From Angomonas deanei (Eukaryota; Euglenozoa; Kinetoplastea; Trypanosomatida; Trypanosomatidae): a stretch of DNA of 64,000 bases. This document shows, piece by piece, positions 7,947 through 19,259 of this stretch. Every line of letters begins with the position of its first letter. The first letter of the stretch is position 1. The notes beneath the pieces are model-generated. The model was not told the DNA's origin. It saw nothing but the letters and a program-made list of their open reading frames with translations, and searched no databases. The stretch covers positions 310,001-374,000 of the forward strand of contig LR877163.1 of the NCBI GenBank assembly GCA_903995115.1, read 5' to 3'. The position numbers and the translations under genes were made by a program.

Positions 7947-10900
7947 ATGCCCTCTTTCCGTAAGACCTTGGCCGTCGTCGGGTGCCTCGTTACCCTCGCC
8001 GTGAGAGCGGACGACTGCCTGGTCTACGACGGCCGCACCTGTGTGGAGTGTGAAGCGCGGTAACTACCTTCTGAACGGCCGCTGCCACGACTGCCCCGAC
8101 GACTGCGATGTGTGCATCGACAGCCGAACCTGCACCACCTGTGAACGTGGCAACTATTTGAGCAACGGCCGCTGCTACGAGTGCCCTGATGACTGCGACG
8201 TCTGCACGGATAGTCGTACCTGTATTACCTGCGAAAGAGGCAGTTTTCTTACCAACGGCCGTTGCTACGACTGCCCTGATGACTGCGACGTCTGCACTTC
8301 CGCCAACACCTGCGACCAGTGCGAGTTCGGCAAGAAGTTCAACGGCGTCCGCTGTGTCCGTGATAACCCTTTCGGCCGCTGCCCCGATCACTGCGCCACG
8401 TGCCGTAACTCCTACACCTGTGTCGTCTGCGAGAGCGGCCACTACCTCTCCAACGGACAGTGCTACGATTGCCCGAATGACTGTGAACTGTGTACTTCTG
8501 CCAATACCTGTCTCCGGTGTGAGTCCGGGAAGACCTTTAACGGCGTCCGTTGTGTCCGTGACACCGCGATTCGCTGCCCCGACGACTGTGTGACGTGCAC
8601 GGATTCTAACACGTGTGTCGTGTGCGAGAGCGGTAACTACCTTCTGAACGGCCGCTGCTACGACTGCCCGGATGACTGCGAGGAATGCTCTTCTCCTAAC
8701 ACGTGTGACCGTTGTGAGACCGGAAAGGTCTTCAACGGCATCCGTTGTGAGAAGGGCGAGCCCACGACCACGACGACCGTTGTACCCTCCGGCTACTGCC
8801 CGGACGACTGCGTGGCGTGCTCCGACAGCTACACGTGCACCACGTGCAAGTCCAGCCACTACCTCCTGAACGGCCGCTGCTACGACTGCCCCGAGGACTG
8901 CGACGTCTGCACGGACGCCAACACCTGCACCACGTGCGAGCGTGGCCACTACCTGATCGGCGGACAGTGCCGCGACTGCAGTAGCATGTGCAATGCCTGC
9001 TCCAGCGCGAACACGTGCGACGAGTGTGCCCCCGGCTACGTGGTGAGTAACGGTGCCTGCGTTCGCAACGGCTGCCCACGATGGTGTGTCACCTGCAGTG
9101 ACGCCAACACATGCACCCAGTGCGGAGGCGACAACTACCTTCTGAACGGTCAGTGCTACGACTGCCCCGACCACTGCGATACCTGCACCGATGCGAATAC
9201 CTGCACCACGTGCGAGCGTGGCAACTACCTGAGCGGAGGACGGTGCTACGAGTGCATGAACGACTGCGACCAGTGCCAGGACGCGACGAGCTGCGATGTG
9301 TGCAAGGAGGGCAAGATGTACGATGGCGTCCGCTGCGTGCGCGTCACCCCTGGTGTGAGCCCCACGAACACCACGACCACGACTACGACTACGACCACGA
9401 CCGGACCCACGACCGAGCCCACGACCGAGCCCACGACCACGACGACCGTCGTACCCTCCGGCTACTGCCCGGACGACTGCGTGGCGTGCTCCGACAGCTA
9501 CACGTGCACCACGTGCAAGTCTGACACGTTCCTCCTGAACGGCCGCTGCTACGACTGCTCCGACCACTGTGATGCCTGCACGGACGCCAACACCTGCACC
9601 ACGTGCAAGCGTGGCCACTACCTGATCGGCGGACAGTGTCGCGACTGCAGTAGCATGTGCAATGCCTGCTCCAGCGCGAACACGTGCGACGAGTGTGCCC
9701 CCGGCTACGTGGTGAGTAACGGTGCCTGCGTTCGCAACGGCTGCCCACGATGGTGTGTCACCTGCAGTGACGCCAACACATGCACCCAGTGCGGAGGCGA
9801 CAACTACCTTCTGAACGGTCAGTGCTACGACTGCCCCGACCACTGCGATACCTGCACCGATGCGAATACCTGCACCACGTGCGAGCGTGGCAACTACCTG
9901 AGCGGAGGACGGTGCTACGAGTGCATGAACGACTGCGACCAGTGCCAGGACGCGACGAGCTGCGATGTGTGCGAGGAGGGCAAGATGTACAATGGCGTCC
10001 GCTGCGTGCGCGTCACCCCTGGTGTGAGCCCCACGAACCACCACGACCACGACTACGACTACGACCACGACCGGACCCACGACCGAGCCCACGACCACGA
10101 CGACCGTCGTACCCTCCGGCTACTGCCCGGACGACTGCGTGGCGTGCTCCGACAGCTACACGTGCACCACGTGCAAGTCTGACACGTTCCTCCTGAACGG
10201 CCGCTGCTACGACTGCTCCGACCACTGTGATGCCTGCACGGACGCCAACACCTGCACCACGTGCGAGCGTGGCCACTACCTGATCGGCGGACAGTGCCGC
10301 GACTGCAGTAGCATGTGCAATGCCTGCTCCAGCGCGAACACGTGCGACGAGTGTGCCCCCGGCTACGTGGTGAGTAACGGTGCCTGCGTTCGCAACGGCT
10401 GCCCACGATGGTGTGTCACCTGCAGTGACGCCAACACATGCACCCAGTGCGGAGGCGACAACTACCTTCTGAACGGTCAGTGCTACGACTGCCCCGACCA
10501 CTGCGATACCTGCACCGATGCGAATACCTGCACCACGTGCGAGCGTGGCAACTACCTGAGCGGAGGACGGTGCTACGAGTGCATGAACGACTGCGACCAG
10601 TGCCAGGACGCGACGAGCTGCGATGTGTGCGAGGAGGGCAAGATGTACGATGGCGTCCGCTGCGTGCGCGTCACCCCTGGTGTGAGCCCCACGAACACCA
10701 CGACCACGACCACGACTACGACTACGACCACGACCGGACCCACGACCGAGCCCACGACCGAGCCCACGACCACGACGACCGTCGTACCCTCCGGCTACTG
10801 CCCGGACGACTGCGTGGCGTGCTCCGACAGCTACACGTGCACCACGTGCAAGTCTGACACGTTCCTCCTGAACGGCCGCTGCTACGACTGCTCCGACCAC

Positions 10901-13900
10901 TGTGATGCCTGCACGGACGCCAACACCTGCACCACGTGCAAGCGTGGCCACTACCTGATCGGCGGACAGTGCCGCGACTGCAATAGCATGTGCAATGCCT
11001 GCTCCAGCGCGAACACGTGCGACGAGTGTGCCCCCGGCTACGTGGTGAGTAACGGTGCCTGCGTTCGCAACGGCTGCCCACGATGGTGTGTCACCTGCAG
11101 TGACGCCAACACATGCACCCAGTGCGGAGGCGACAACTACCTTCTGAACGGTCAGTGCTACGACTGCCCCGACCACTGCGATACCTGCACCGATGCGAAT
11201 ACCTGCACCACGTGCGAGCGTGGCAACTACCTGAGCGGAGGACGGTGCTACGAGTGCATGAACGACTGCGACCAGTGCCAGGACGCGACGAGCTGCGATG
11301 TGTGCGAGGAGGGCAAGATGTACGATGGCGTCCGCTGCGTGCGCGTCACCCCTGGTGTGAGCCCCACGAACACCACGACCACGACCACGACTACGACTAC
11401 GACCACGACCGGACCCACGACCGAGCCCACGACCGAGCCCACGACCACGACGACCGTCGTACCCTCCGGCTACTGCCCGGACGACTGCGTGGCGTGCTCC
11501 GACAGCTACACGTGCACCACGTGCAAGTCTGACACGTTCCTCCTGAACGGCCGCTGCTACGACTGCTCCGACCACTGTGATGCCTGCACGGACGCCAACA
11601 CCTGCACCACGTGCGAGCGTGGCCACTACCTGATCGGCGGACAGTGCCGCGACTGCAGTAGCATGTGCAATGCCTGCTCCAGCGCGAACACGTGCGACGA
11701 GTGTGCCCCCGGCTACGTGGTGAGTAACGGTGCCTGCGTTCGCAACGGCTGCCCACGATGGTGTGTCACCTGCAGTGACGCCAACACATGCACCCAGTGC
11801 GGAGGCGACAACTACCTTCTGAACGGTCAGTGCTACGACTGCCCCGACCACTGCGATACCTGCACCGATGCGAATACCTGCACCACGTGCGAGCGTGGCA
11901 ACTACCTGAGCGGAGGACGGTGCTACGAGTGCATGAACGACTGCGACCAGTGCCAGGACGCGACGAGCTGCGATGTGTGCGAGGAGGGCAAGATGTACGA
12001 TGGCGTCCGCTGCGTGCGCGTCACCCCTGGTGTGAGCCCCACGAACACCACGACCACGACCACGACTACGACTACGACCACGACCGGACCCACGACCGAG
12101 CCCACGACCGAGCCCACGACCACGACGACCGTCGTACCCTCCGGCTACTGCCCGGACGACTGCGTGGCGTGCTCCGACAGCTACACGTGCACCACGTGCA
12201 AGTCTGACACGTTCCTCCTGAACGGCCGCTGCTACGACTGCTCCGACCACTGTGATGCCTGCACGGACGCCAACACCTGCACCACGTGCAAGCGTGGCCA
12301 CTACCTGATCGGCGGACAGTGTCGCGACTGCAGTAGCATGTGCAATGCCTGCTCCAGCGCGAACACGTGCGACGAGTGTGCCCCCGGCTACGTGGTGAGT
12401 AACGGTGCCTGCGTTCGCAACGGCTGCCCACGATGGTGTGTCACCTGCAGTGACGCCAACACATGCACCCAGTGCGGAGGCGACAACTACCTTCTGAACG
12501 GTCAGTGCTACGACTGCCCCGACCACTGCGATACCTGCACCGATGCGAATACCTGCACCACGTGCGAGCGTGGCAACTACCTGAGCGGAGGACGGTGCTA
12601 CGAGTGCATGAACGACTGCGACCAGTGCCAGGACGCGACGAGCTGCGATGTGTGCAAGGAGGGCAAGATGTACAATGGCGTCCGCTGCGTGCGCGTCACC
12701 CCTGGTGTGAGCCCCACGAACACCACGACCACGACTACGACTACGACCACGACCGGACCCACGACCGAGCCCACGACCACGACGACCGTCGTACCCTCCG
12801 GCTACTGCCCGGACGACTGCGTGGCGTGCTCCGACAGCTACACGTGCACCACGTGCAAGTCTGACACGTTCCTCCTGAACGGCCGCTGCTACGACTGCTC
12901 CGACCACTGTGATGCCTGCACGGACGCCAACACCTGCACCACGTGCGAGCGTGGCCACTACCTGATCGGCGGACAGTGCCGCGACTGCAGTAGCATGTGC
13001 AATGCCTGCTCCAGCGCGAACACGTGCGACGAGTGTGCCCCCGGCTACGTGGTGAGTAACGGTGCCTGCGTTCGCAACGGCTGCCCACGATGGTGTGTCA
13101 CCTGCAGTGACGCCAACACATGCACCCAGTGCGGAGGCGACAACTACCTTCTGAACGGTCAGTGCTACGACTGCCCCGACCACTGCGATACCTGCACCGA
13201 TGCGAATACCTGCACCACGTGCGAGCGTGGCAACTACCTGAGCGGAGGACGGTGCTACGAGTGCATGAACGACTGCGACCAGTGCCAGGACGCGACGAGC
13301 TGCGATGTGTGCGAGGAGGGCAAGATGTACGATGGCGTCCGCTGCGTGCGCGTCACCCCTGGTGTGAGCCCCACGAACACCACGACCACGACCACGACTA
13401 CGACTACGACCACGACCGGACCCACGACCGAGCCCACGACCGAGCCCACGACCACGACGACCGTCGTACCCTCCGGCTACTGCCCGGACGACTGCGTGGC
13501 GTGCTCCGACAGCTACACGTGCACCACGTGCAAGTCTGACACGTTCCTCCTGAACGGCCGCTGCTACGACTGCTCCGACCACTGTGATGCCTGCACGGAC
13601 GCCAACACCTGCACCACGTGCAAGCGTGGCCACTACCTGATCGGCGGACAGTGTCGCGACTGCAGTAGCATGTGCAATGCCTGCTCCAGCGCGAACACGT
13701 GCGACGAGTGTGCCCCCGGCTACGTGGTGAGTAACGGTGCCTGCGTTCGCAACGGCTGCCCACGATGGTGTGTCACCTGCAGTGACGCCAACACATGCAC
13801 CCAGTGCGGAGGCGACAACTACCTTCTGAACGGTCAGTGCTACGACTGCCCCGACCACTGCGATACCTGCACCGATGCGAATACCTGCACCACGTGCGAG

Positions 13901-15370
13901 CGTGGCAACTACCTGAGCGGAGGACGGTGCTACGAGTGCATGAACGACTGCGACCAGTGCCAGGACGCGACGAGCTGCGATGTGTGCGAGGAGGGCAAGA
14001 TGTACAATGGCGTCCGCTGCGTGCGCGTCACCCCTGGTGTGAGCCCCACGAACACCACGACCACGACTACGACTACGACCACGACCGGACCCACGACCGA
14101 GCCCACGACCACGACGACCGTCGTACCCTCCGGCTACTGCCCGGACGACTGCGTGGCGTGCTCCGACAGCTACACGTGCACCACGTGCAAGTCTGACACG
14201 TTCCTCCTGAACGGCCGCTGCTACGACTGCTCCGACCACTGTGATGCCTGCACGGACGCCAACACCTGCACCACGTGCGAGCGTGGCCACTACCTGATCG
14301 GCGGACAGTGCCGCGACTGCAGTAGCATGTGCAATGCCTGCTCCAGCGCGAACACGTGCGACGAGTGTGCCCCCGGCTACGTGGTGAGTAACGGTGCCTG
14401 CGTTCGCAACGGCTGCCCACGATGGTGTGTCACCTGCAGTGACGCCAACACATGCACCCAGTGCGGAGGCGACAACTACCTTCTGAACGGTCAGTGCTAC
14501 GACTGCCCCGACCACTGCGATACCTGCACCGATGCGAATACCTGCACCACGTGCGAGCGTGGCAACTACCTGAGCGGAGGACGGTGCTACGAGTGCATGA
14601 ACGACTGCGACCAGTGCCAGGACGCGACGAGCTGCGATGTGTGCGAGGAGGGCAAGATGTACGATGGCGTCCGCTGCGTGCGCGTCACCCCTGGTGTGAG
14701 CCCCACGAACACCACGACCACGACCACGACTACGACTACGACCACGACCGGACCCACGACCGAGCCCACGACCGAGCCCACGACCACGACGACCGTCGTA
14801 CCCTCCGGCTACTGCCCGGACGACTGCGTGGCGTGCTCCGACAGCTACACGTGCACCACGTGCAAGTCTGACACGTTCCTCCTGAACGGCCGCTGCTACG
14901 ACTGCTCCGACCACTGTGATGCCTGCACGGACGCCAACACCTGCACCACGTGCGAGCGTGGCCACTACCTGATCGGCGGACAGTGCCGCGACTGCAGTAG
15001 CATGTGCAATGCCTGCTCCAGCGCGAACACGTGCGACGAGTGTGCCCCCGGCTACGTGGTGAGTAACGGTGCCTGCGTTCGCAACGGCTGCCCACGATGG
15101 TGTGTCACCTGCAGTGACGCCAACACATGCACCCAGTGCGGAGGCGACAACTACCTTCTGAACGGTCAGTGCTACGACTGCCCCGACCACTGCGATACCT
15201 GCACCGATGCGAATACCTGCACCACGTGCGAGCGTGGCAACTACCTGAGCGGAGGACGGTGCTACGAGTGCATGAACGACTGCGACCAGTGCCAGGACGC
15301 GACGAGCTGCGATGTGTGCGAGGAGGGCAAGATGTACGATGGCGTCCGCTGCGTGCGCGTCACCGCTTAA
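7947..15370 (+). CDS. Giant CxxC-repeat protein, secreted (two frame breaks)
   Basis: About 2,473 residues if read across two +1 breaks. ATG 7947 gives a signal peptide (MPSFRKTLAVVGCLVTLAVRA) and the family start DDCLVYDGRTC. The frame breaks near 8052-8063, where consensus CERGNYLLNGRC resumes one frame later, and near 10036, where one repeat copy has a surplus C in CCCACGAACC. Residues ~35-280 are non-identical CxxC modules; the rest is ten copies of a ~220-residue unit with 36 Cys each, joined by Thr-rich linkers (TTTTTGPTTEPTTEP) that are probably O-glycosylated. The protein ends RCVRVTA with no hydrophobic tail, unlike its five neighbours, so it should be secreted or held non-covalently. 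Module sequence ties it to the VSP-like family. Function is unknown. Confidence 0.8.
8791..15370 (+). repeat. Ten-unit coding tandem array with dimeric higher-order structure
   Basis: Units begin (GGCTACTGCCCGGACGACTG) at 8791, 9460, 10118, 10793, 11468, 12143, 12800, 13475, 14132 and 14807. Lengths are 669, 658, 675, 675, 675, 657, 675, 657, 675 and a final 564 that lacks its linker. The 18-base length step comes from the Thr/Pro linker (ACGACC and CCCACGACCGAG repeats). Residue K or E before RGHYLIGG alternates K,E,K,E,K,E,K,E in units 2-9, and the short linker tracks the K units from unit 6 on. This shows duplication of a two-unit block of about 1,332 bases. Confidence 0.92.
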
Positions 15371-16405
15371 AATGATGAAGAATTGTGCAGTAAGAAAAAA
15401 AGTAAAGTAAAATGAGGACGACTTCACCACTAATTTTCAAAGTATGTAACGCAGTAAGAATAATATAATATAATAATATAGGGTATGAATATAAATGTGC
15501 AGAAACGGCCTTACGTGTAGTACACTAGAAGCACAAGGGAATTGGAGTATCCCCCACCTTTTTTGAAGTTCGATTTTTTTTTTTTCTTCTTAGTTTTGGT
15601 GACGTTGGTTCATGCCGTGGTGTATATTCAATGTAGAAAAGATACACACCTACACGGTTATGAGCAAGGTTGTCTGTTTTCCTTTTTTCCTTCTATATGT
15701 AAAATTTATATGACCTTTACGCAGACGAAGAGACAGTTGTGCTAAGCGGGAGACATTCGTTGGATAACTAAAAAAAAAAAAAAAAAAAGGAAAAAGAAAC
15801 ATTATTTTTTTTTTTTTAAACTATTTAACAAGAAAACAACACAAGAAAAAAAAAAAGAAATGAAAAGAATTCAAACAAAACAGAATATAAAGAAAAGAAA
15901 AAAAGGAAGAATAAAATCAATCAGTATATATATGACACAAATAGATGAATGCGAGTCTTTAGTGACGTGAAAATTTGTGCGCAAAATTTATTTCAAGTTT
16001 TTTTTTATTTTTCCATTGTTCGACGTTTCACGGTCCTTTTTTTTTTTTTTTTTGTGGTACATTCAGAAAAAAAAAATCAAAAAAAAAATAGGTCATTCTT
16101 CCTTTTTATAATTGAAAGCGGTTTAAGTTTCTCTGTTCACGCTAAAATATAAGTAACAATGAAAAAGGTTAAATTAAAAAAAAAAAAAAAACGATGAACT
16201 AAAGTTAATTTGTTTCTGCTTTCCACACTCCGTTTTTTTTTTTTTTTTTTTTCGTTCTTTGTTTCCACTCTCTTTCTCTTCTTTTCCTTATCTCTCCTCT
16301 AAAATATATAAAAAGAAAATACACCAAAAAAAAAAAAAAAAAGATCAGCACCGACAGAAGAATAAATAAATAAAAACAAACAAAAAAAAAGTATAATTTT
16401 AGCAA
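15371..16405. other. Intergenic, AT-rich, no gene seen
   Basis: About 1 kb of A/T-rich DNA with long homopolymers (15772-15788, 15809-15819, 16038-16053, 16238-16252, 16326-16342). Nothing matches an RNA gene or a conserved protein. An A-rich leader (16379-16390) precedes the next ATG. Confidence 0.65.
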
Positions 16406-18965
16406 ATGGCTTCCAAAAAAGAAGTCTTTGACTTGTTCCCCAACCTCTCTCGCTATGCCGCTCCTGTAAAACCCGCCGACCCCCCAGCGCACCTCACCTC
16501 CGGCGAGTTCTCCGACACCGTCCTACACGTCTTGCCAGCCTTACCGAAAACGGAGGTTAGCCTGCGTGTGCAGTTCCGCTGCTCGGTGCATCTCGTCGAG
16601 GGGGATACCGTGTTACTGACGCTCGCAGGATTCAAAGGAGAGCCGCAGAGTTTTGGGGTGGAGGCCCGCCCGCACCCCGACGGTTTTGACGCCGCGCAGC
16701 ACTTTCGAGGATTTTGGTCTGGGGATAAAAAAATAAAAGGAGGCAAAAAAGTGAAAGGGATTCCCCCGAAACAGACGATTGTTTTGCAAGTGATACAGCG
16801 GATAGAGGAAGGGACGCTGGTCGTGCTCGGCGTGCCCTTCACGGTAGGACTGGTGAGCCCCGATAAACAACCGGCCAACAGCATTAAACTAAAAATCGAA
16901 GGCAACGTGCGACACGCGTTGGACGGGAAAGTAGAAGAAACAACCCTTTCTCACTTCCTCCGAAATAAAAAAAGAAACCATCCTTGAGGAGTTGGAGGTT
17001 TATGGCCGATTACTGTCCAAGGTGGTGGAGGAAGGTGGCATACGAAAAGATGATCAGCATGTGGGGGAGTCGCTCAGTCAGGAAGAATATGACCAGCTGT
17101 GGATGACGGCGCAGCACCGCCCTCCGCATCACACCGCTATGCCGTTTCCCTTTGCCCTTCGTGCCTTTCACCGCTACGAGGAGGCGGGTGGGTTTATTAA
17201 ACTGATCATGGAGGCGGCAGTCCAGCACGTCAAGAAGAGAGATCCCTTAGCGCTGCATCGGGAGGTCGCTGTCAACTGGGGTGTGAAGGAAGGGGCGGTG
17301 GTGTTGCTGGAGAGTGTCGTCGTCTCGCAGTGTGGACACCTCTATCCCAACATTTCGAGGAGCGCGGTGCTGGCGTGTCACTTGCTGACCATGACCCCAG
17401 CGGATATTATCCGTGTGTTTGGCCTGACCGGCGCGCCGGATACACTACCAAAATTTAGTATTCTACAAGAGTTGAACAGCGCGTATCGGAGTTATGAAGT
17501 GTTGATGCGCAATGCGCTCGCCGCGACGCAAACCGCTTCCCCCAACACCACCAATAATAATAATAATAATAGTAATAATAATAATAATAACTTTGCGGAT
17601 GCTGGGGAGGTGCCGCAGGTGTACTCCGCTCGTTGTGAGCGGTTCATCAAGCGGTGGTCCTCGCTGCTGGCGTGTCTGCTCACCGCCACCTACGTCGCAG
17701 AGGAAAATACAAATCTCCCCAATAACGAGGAAGAAGGAGGAGAGAAGCCAAACGAAGGAGAAGAAGAAAGAAGAAAACCGGTGGTGTCCTTCGAGGAAAG
17801 GGAGCGGCCAGTCGAGCGGGAGTCCTGCCTGCTGCTGCCGCCACCGTCCCTATACGTCGCCGTCCGGGACTTACCCCCAGCAGAAATAGAATACTTACAA
17901 TCCCTGCCGCGAGGGGAGTGGTACATGTTTCCGCAATTTGTGATGGCGTATGAATCGTTTCCACCCATAGAAAAAATGAAACAACCGAAAGTCGCAACCG
18001 CGACGGAAGGTCAAGAAACCACAAACGATAATAACAATAATGACGACGAAGACGAGAATACCGGAGAGGATTGTATCCCCACCGATGACGCCGTCGTCTT
18101 TGAGCTGCAAGGCGTGCAGGAGGCACTGGAGTTGGCCAATGTTTCCATGCATCCCAACAACCGCGAGTGGTTATTGCCGTTTGGGCCATCTTTCCGTGTA
18201 GTCTCCGTGCAGTATTACGAACAAACCCAACGACTCACGCATGTCATCCTCCGTCATGAGGGCAGCGTCGCGGGGGAGGTGGGGGATGATTATATTCCGC
18301 TAGGGGACCGCAACGTGGCGGGGATGGTGAAAGGAAAGGTGGCCTCTGGCTTGGAGCAAGCCGACCTCTATGCTTCGTACGTGGCGCAGCTGTTGCACTT
18401 ACACATTAAATTACAAGCACGACGACGACAACATGCCCCCACGCTCATACGTGCACAATACTTATCCCATTATCAGTCGGTCTTACACGGGACACAGTCG
18501 AAGGAGGCGGCGGAAAAGAATTACGTCCAGTGGCAAGTCCGCACGCATGCACCGAGTTTCCTGGAAGAAGACGTCGTACGACCGGCAAGTTGGGAACCAC
18601 TCCCCGCGAAATATCTCGAAAAAGTAGAATTCTTTTTTCTGGAACGGAATAAAAACCGATTATTGTTGGAAGAAGGCACCGATGCGAAAAACGGCCCAAC
18701 GTTGGTGTTAAATTTAGAAAATTATACGATTGCCTACGGCGGGAAGGAGCCCCGACCGCTGCGACGACTGGCGGGTAATGTCATTACCCACGAGGGCATC
18801 ACTCTACCTTACACCGAGTACGACGAGCTACAAGTTCAAATCGACGAGTGTCAGAAGAAGATTTTAACATTACAGCAGAAGTTGGGACTGGTGGCGGCGC
18901 CGGAGAAGAAGGGAAAAGGGAAGAAGGCCGCACCGGCTGGGAAGAAGACGAAAAAGAAAAAGTAA
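16406..18965 (+). CDS. Large protein with possible degenerate ADP-ribosyltransferase-like domain (one frame break)
   Basis: About 852 residues across one +1 break at the A-run 16970-16976; the stop at 16985 interrupts, and reading resumes as ETILEELEVYGRLL one frame later. Residues 1-190 form an unrecognised domain. The middle carries an AAT-coded Asn run (~385-400) and an acidic stretch. The region around 18,840 ends in a Lys/Ala-rich basic tail (KKGKGKKAAPAGKKTKKKK). Between about 17850 and 18240 the pattern LYVAVRDLPPAE, then GEWYMFPQFVMAYESF, then REWLLPFGPSFRVVSVQYY resembles the R-S-E layout and the final EVLIPPGTxFxV strand of eukaryotic arginine ADP-ribosyltransferases. The E-x-E motif is not intact, so activity is doubtful. 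This assignment is by eye; the protein could be an unrelated family. Confidence 0.45.
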
Positions 18966-19259
18966 AAAAATAATAAAAAAAGAAAACCATTTCAATGTAA
19001 ATACGTGTAAAATAAAAGAACAACTACAGAAGAAAAAAGACAACATACAAAAATGAGTAAATAAATAAAATGAAAACCTTATTTTTTTTTTTTTCTTTAT
19101 TATGCTTCTCATTTTCCCTTCTCTCTCTCTTTTTTTCTTATTCTTAATTATAGTGCAAGTAAACGGTATGATAACACCACATTAATCCTCTGCTCATCCA
19201 TAAATTATTATTATTACATTTTCGTAAAAAAAAAAACAAAAACAAACAAAAAAAAAAAA

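Noticed and set aside
10013-15430. A 1,805-codon open frame on the minus strand opposite the giant gene
   Set aside because: It mirrors the plus-strand repeat exactly. The Cys/Asp/Thr/Gly codon usage avoids in-phase TTA, CTA and TCA, so one stop-free unit copied ten times gives a long antisense frame. The translated product is Ala/Val/Arg low complexity with no signal or domain; shorter versions appear opposite genes 3 and 4.
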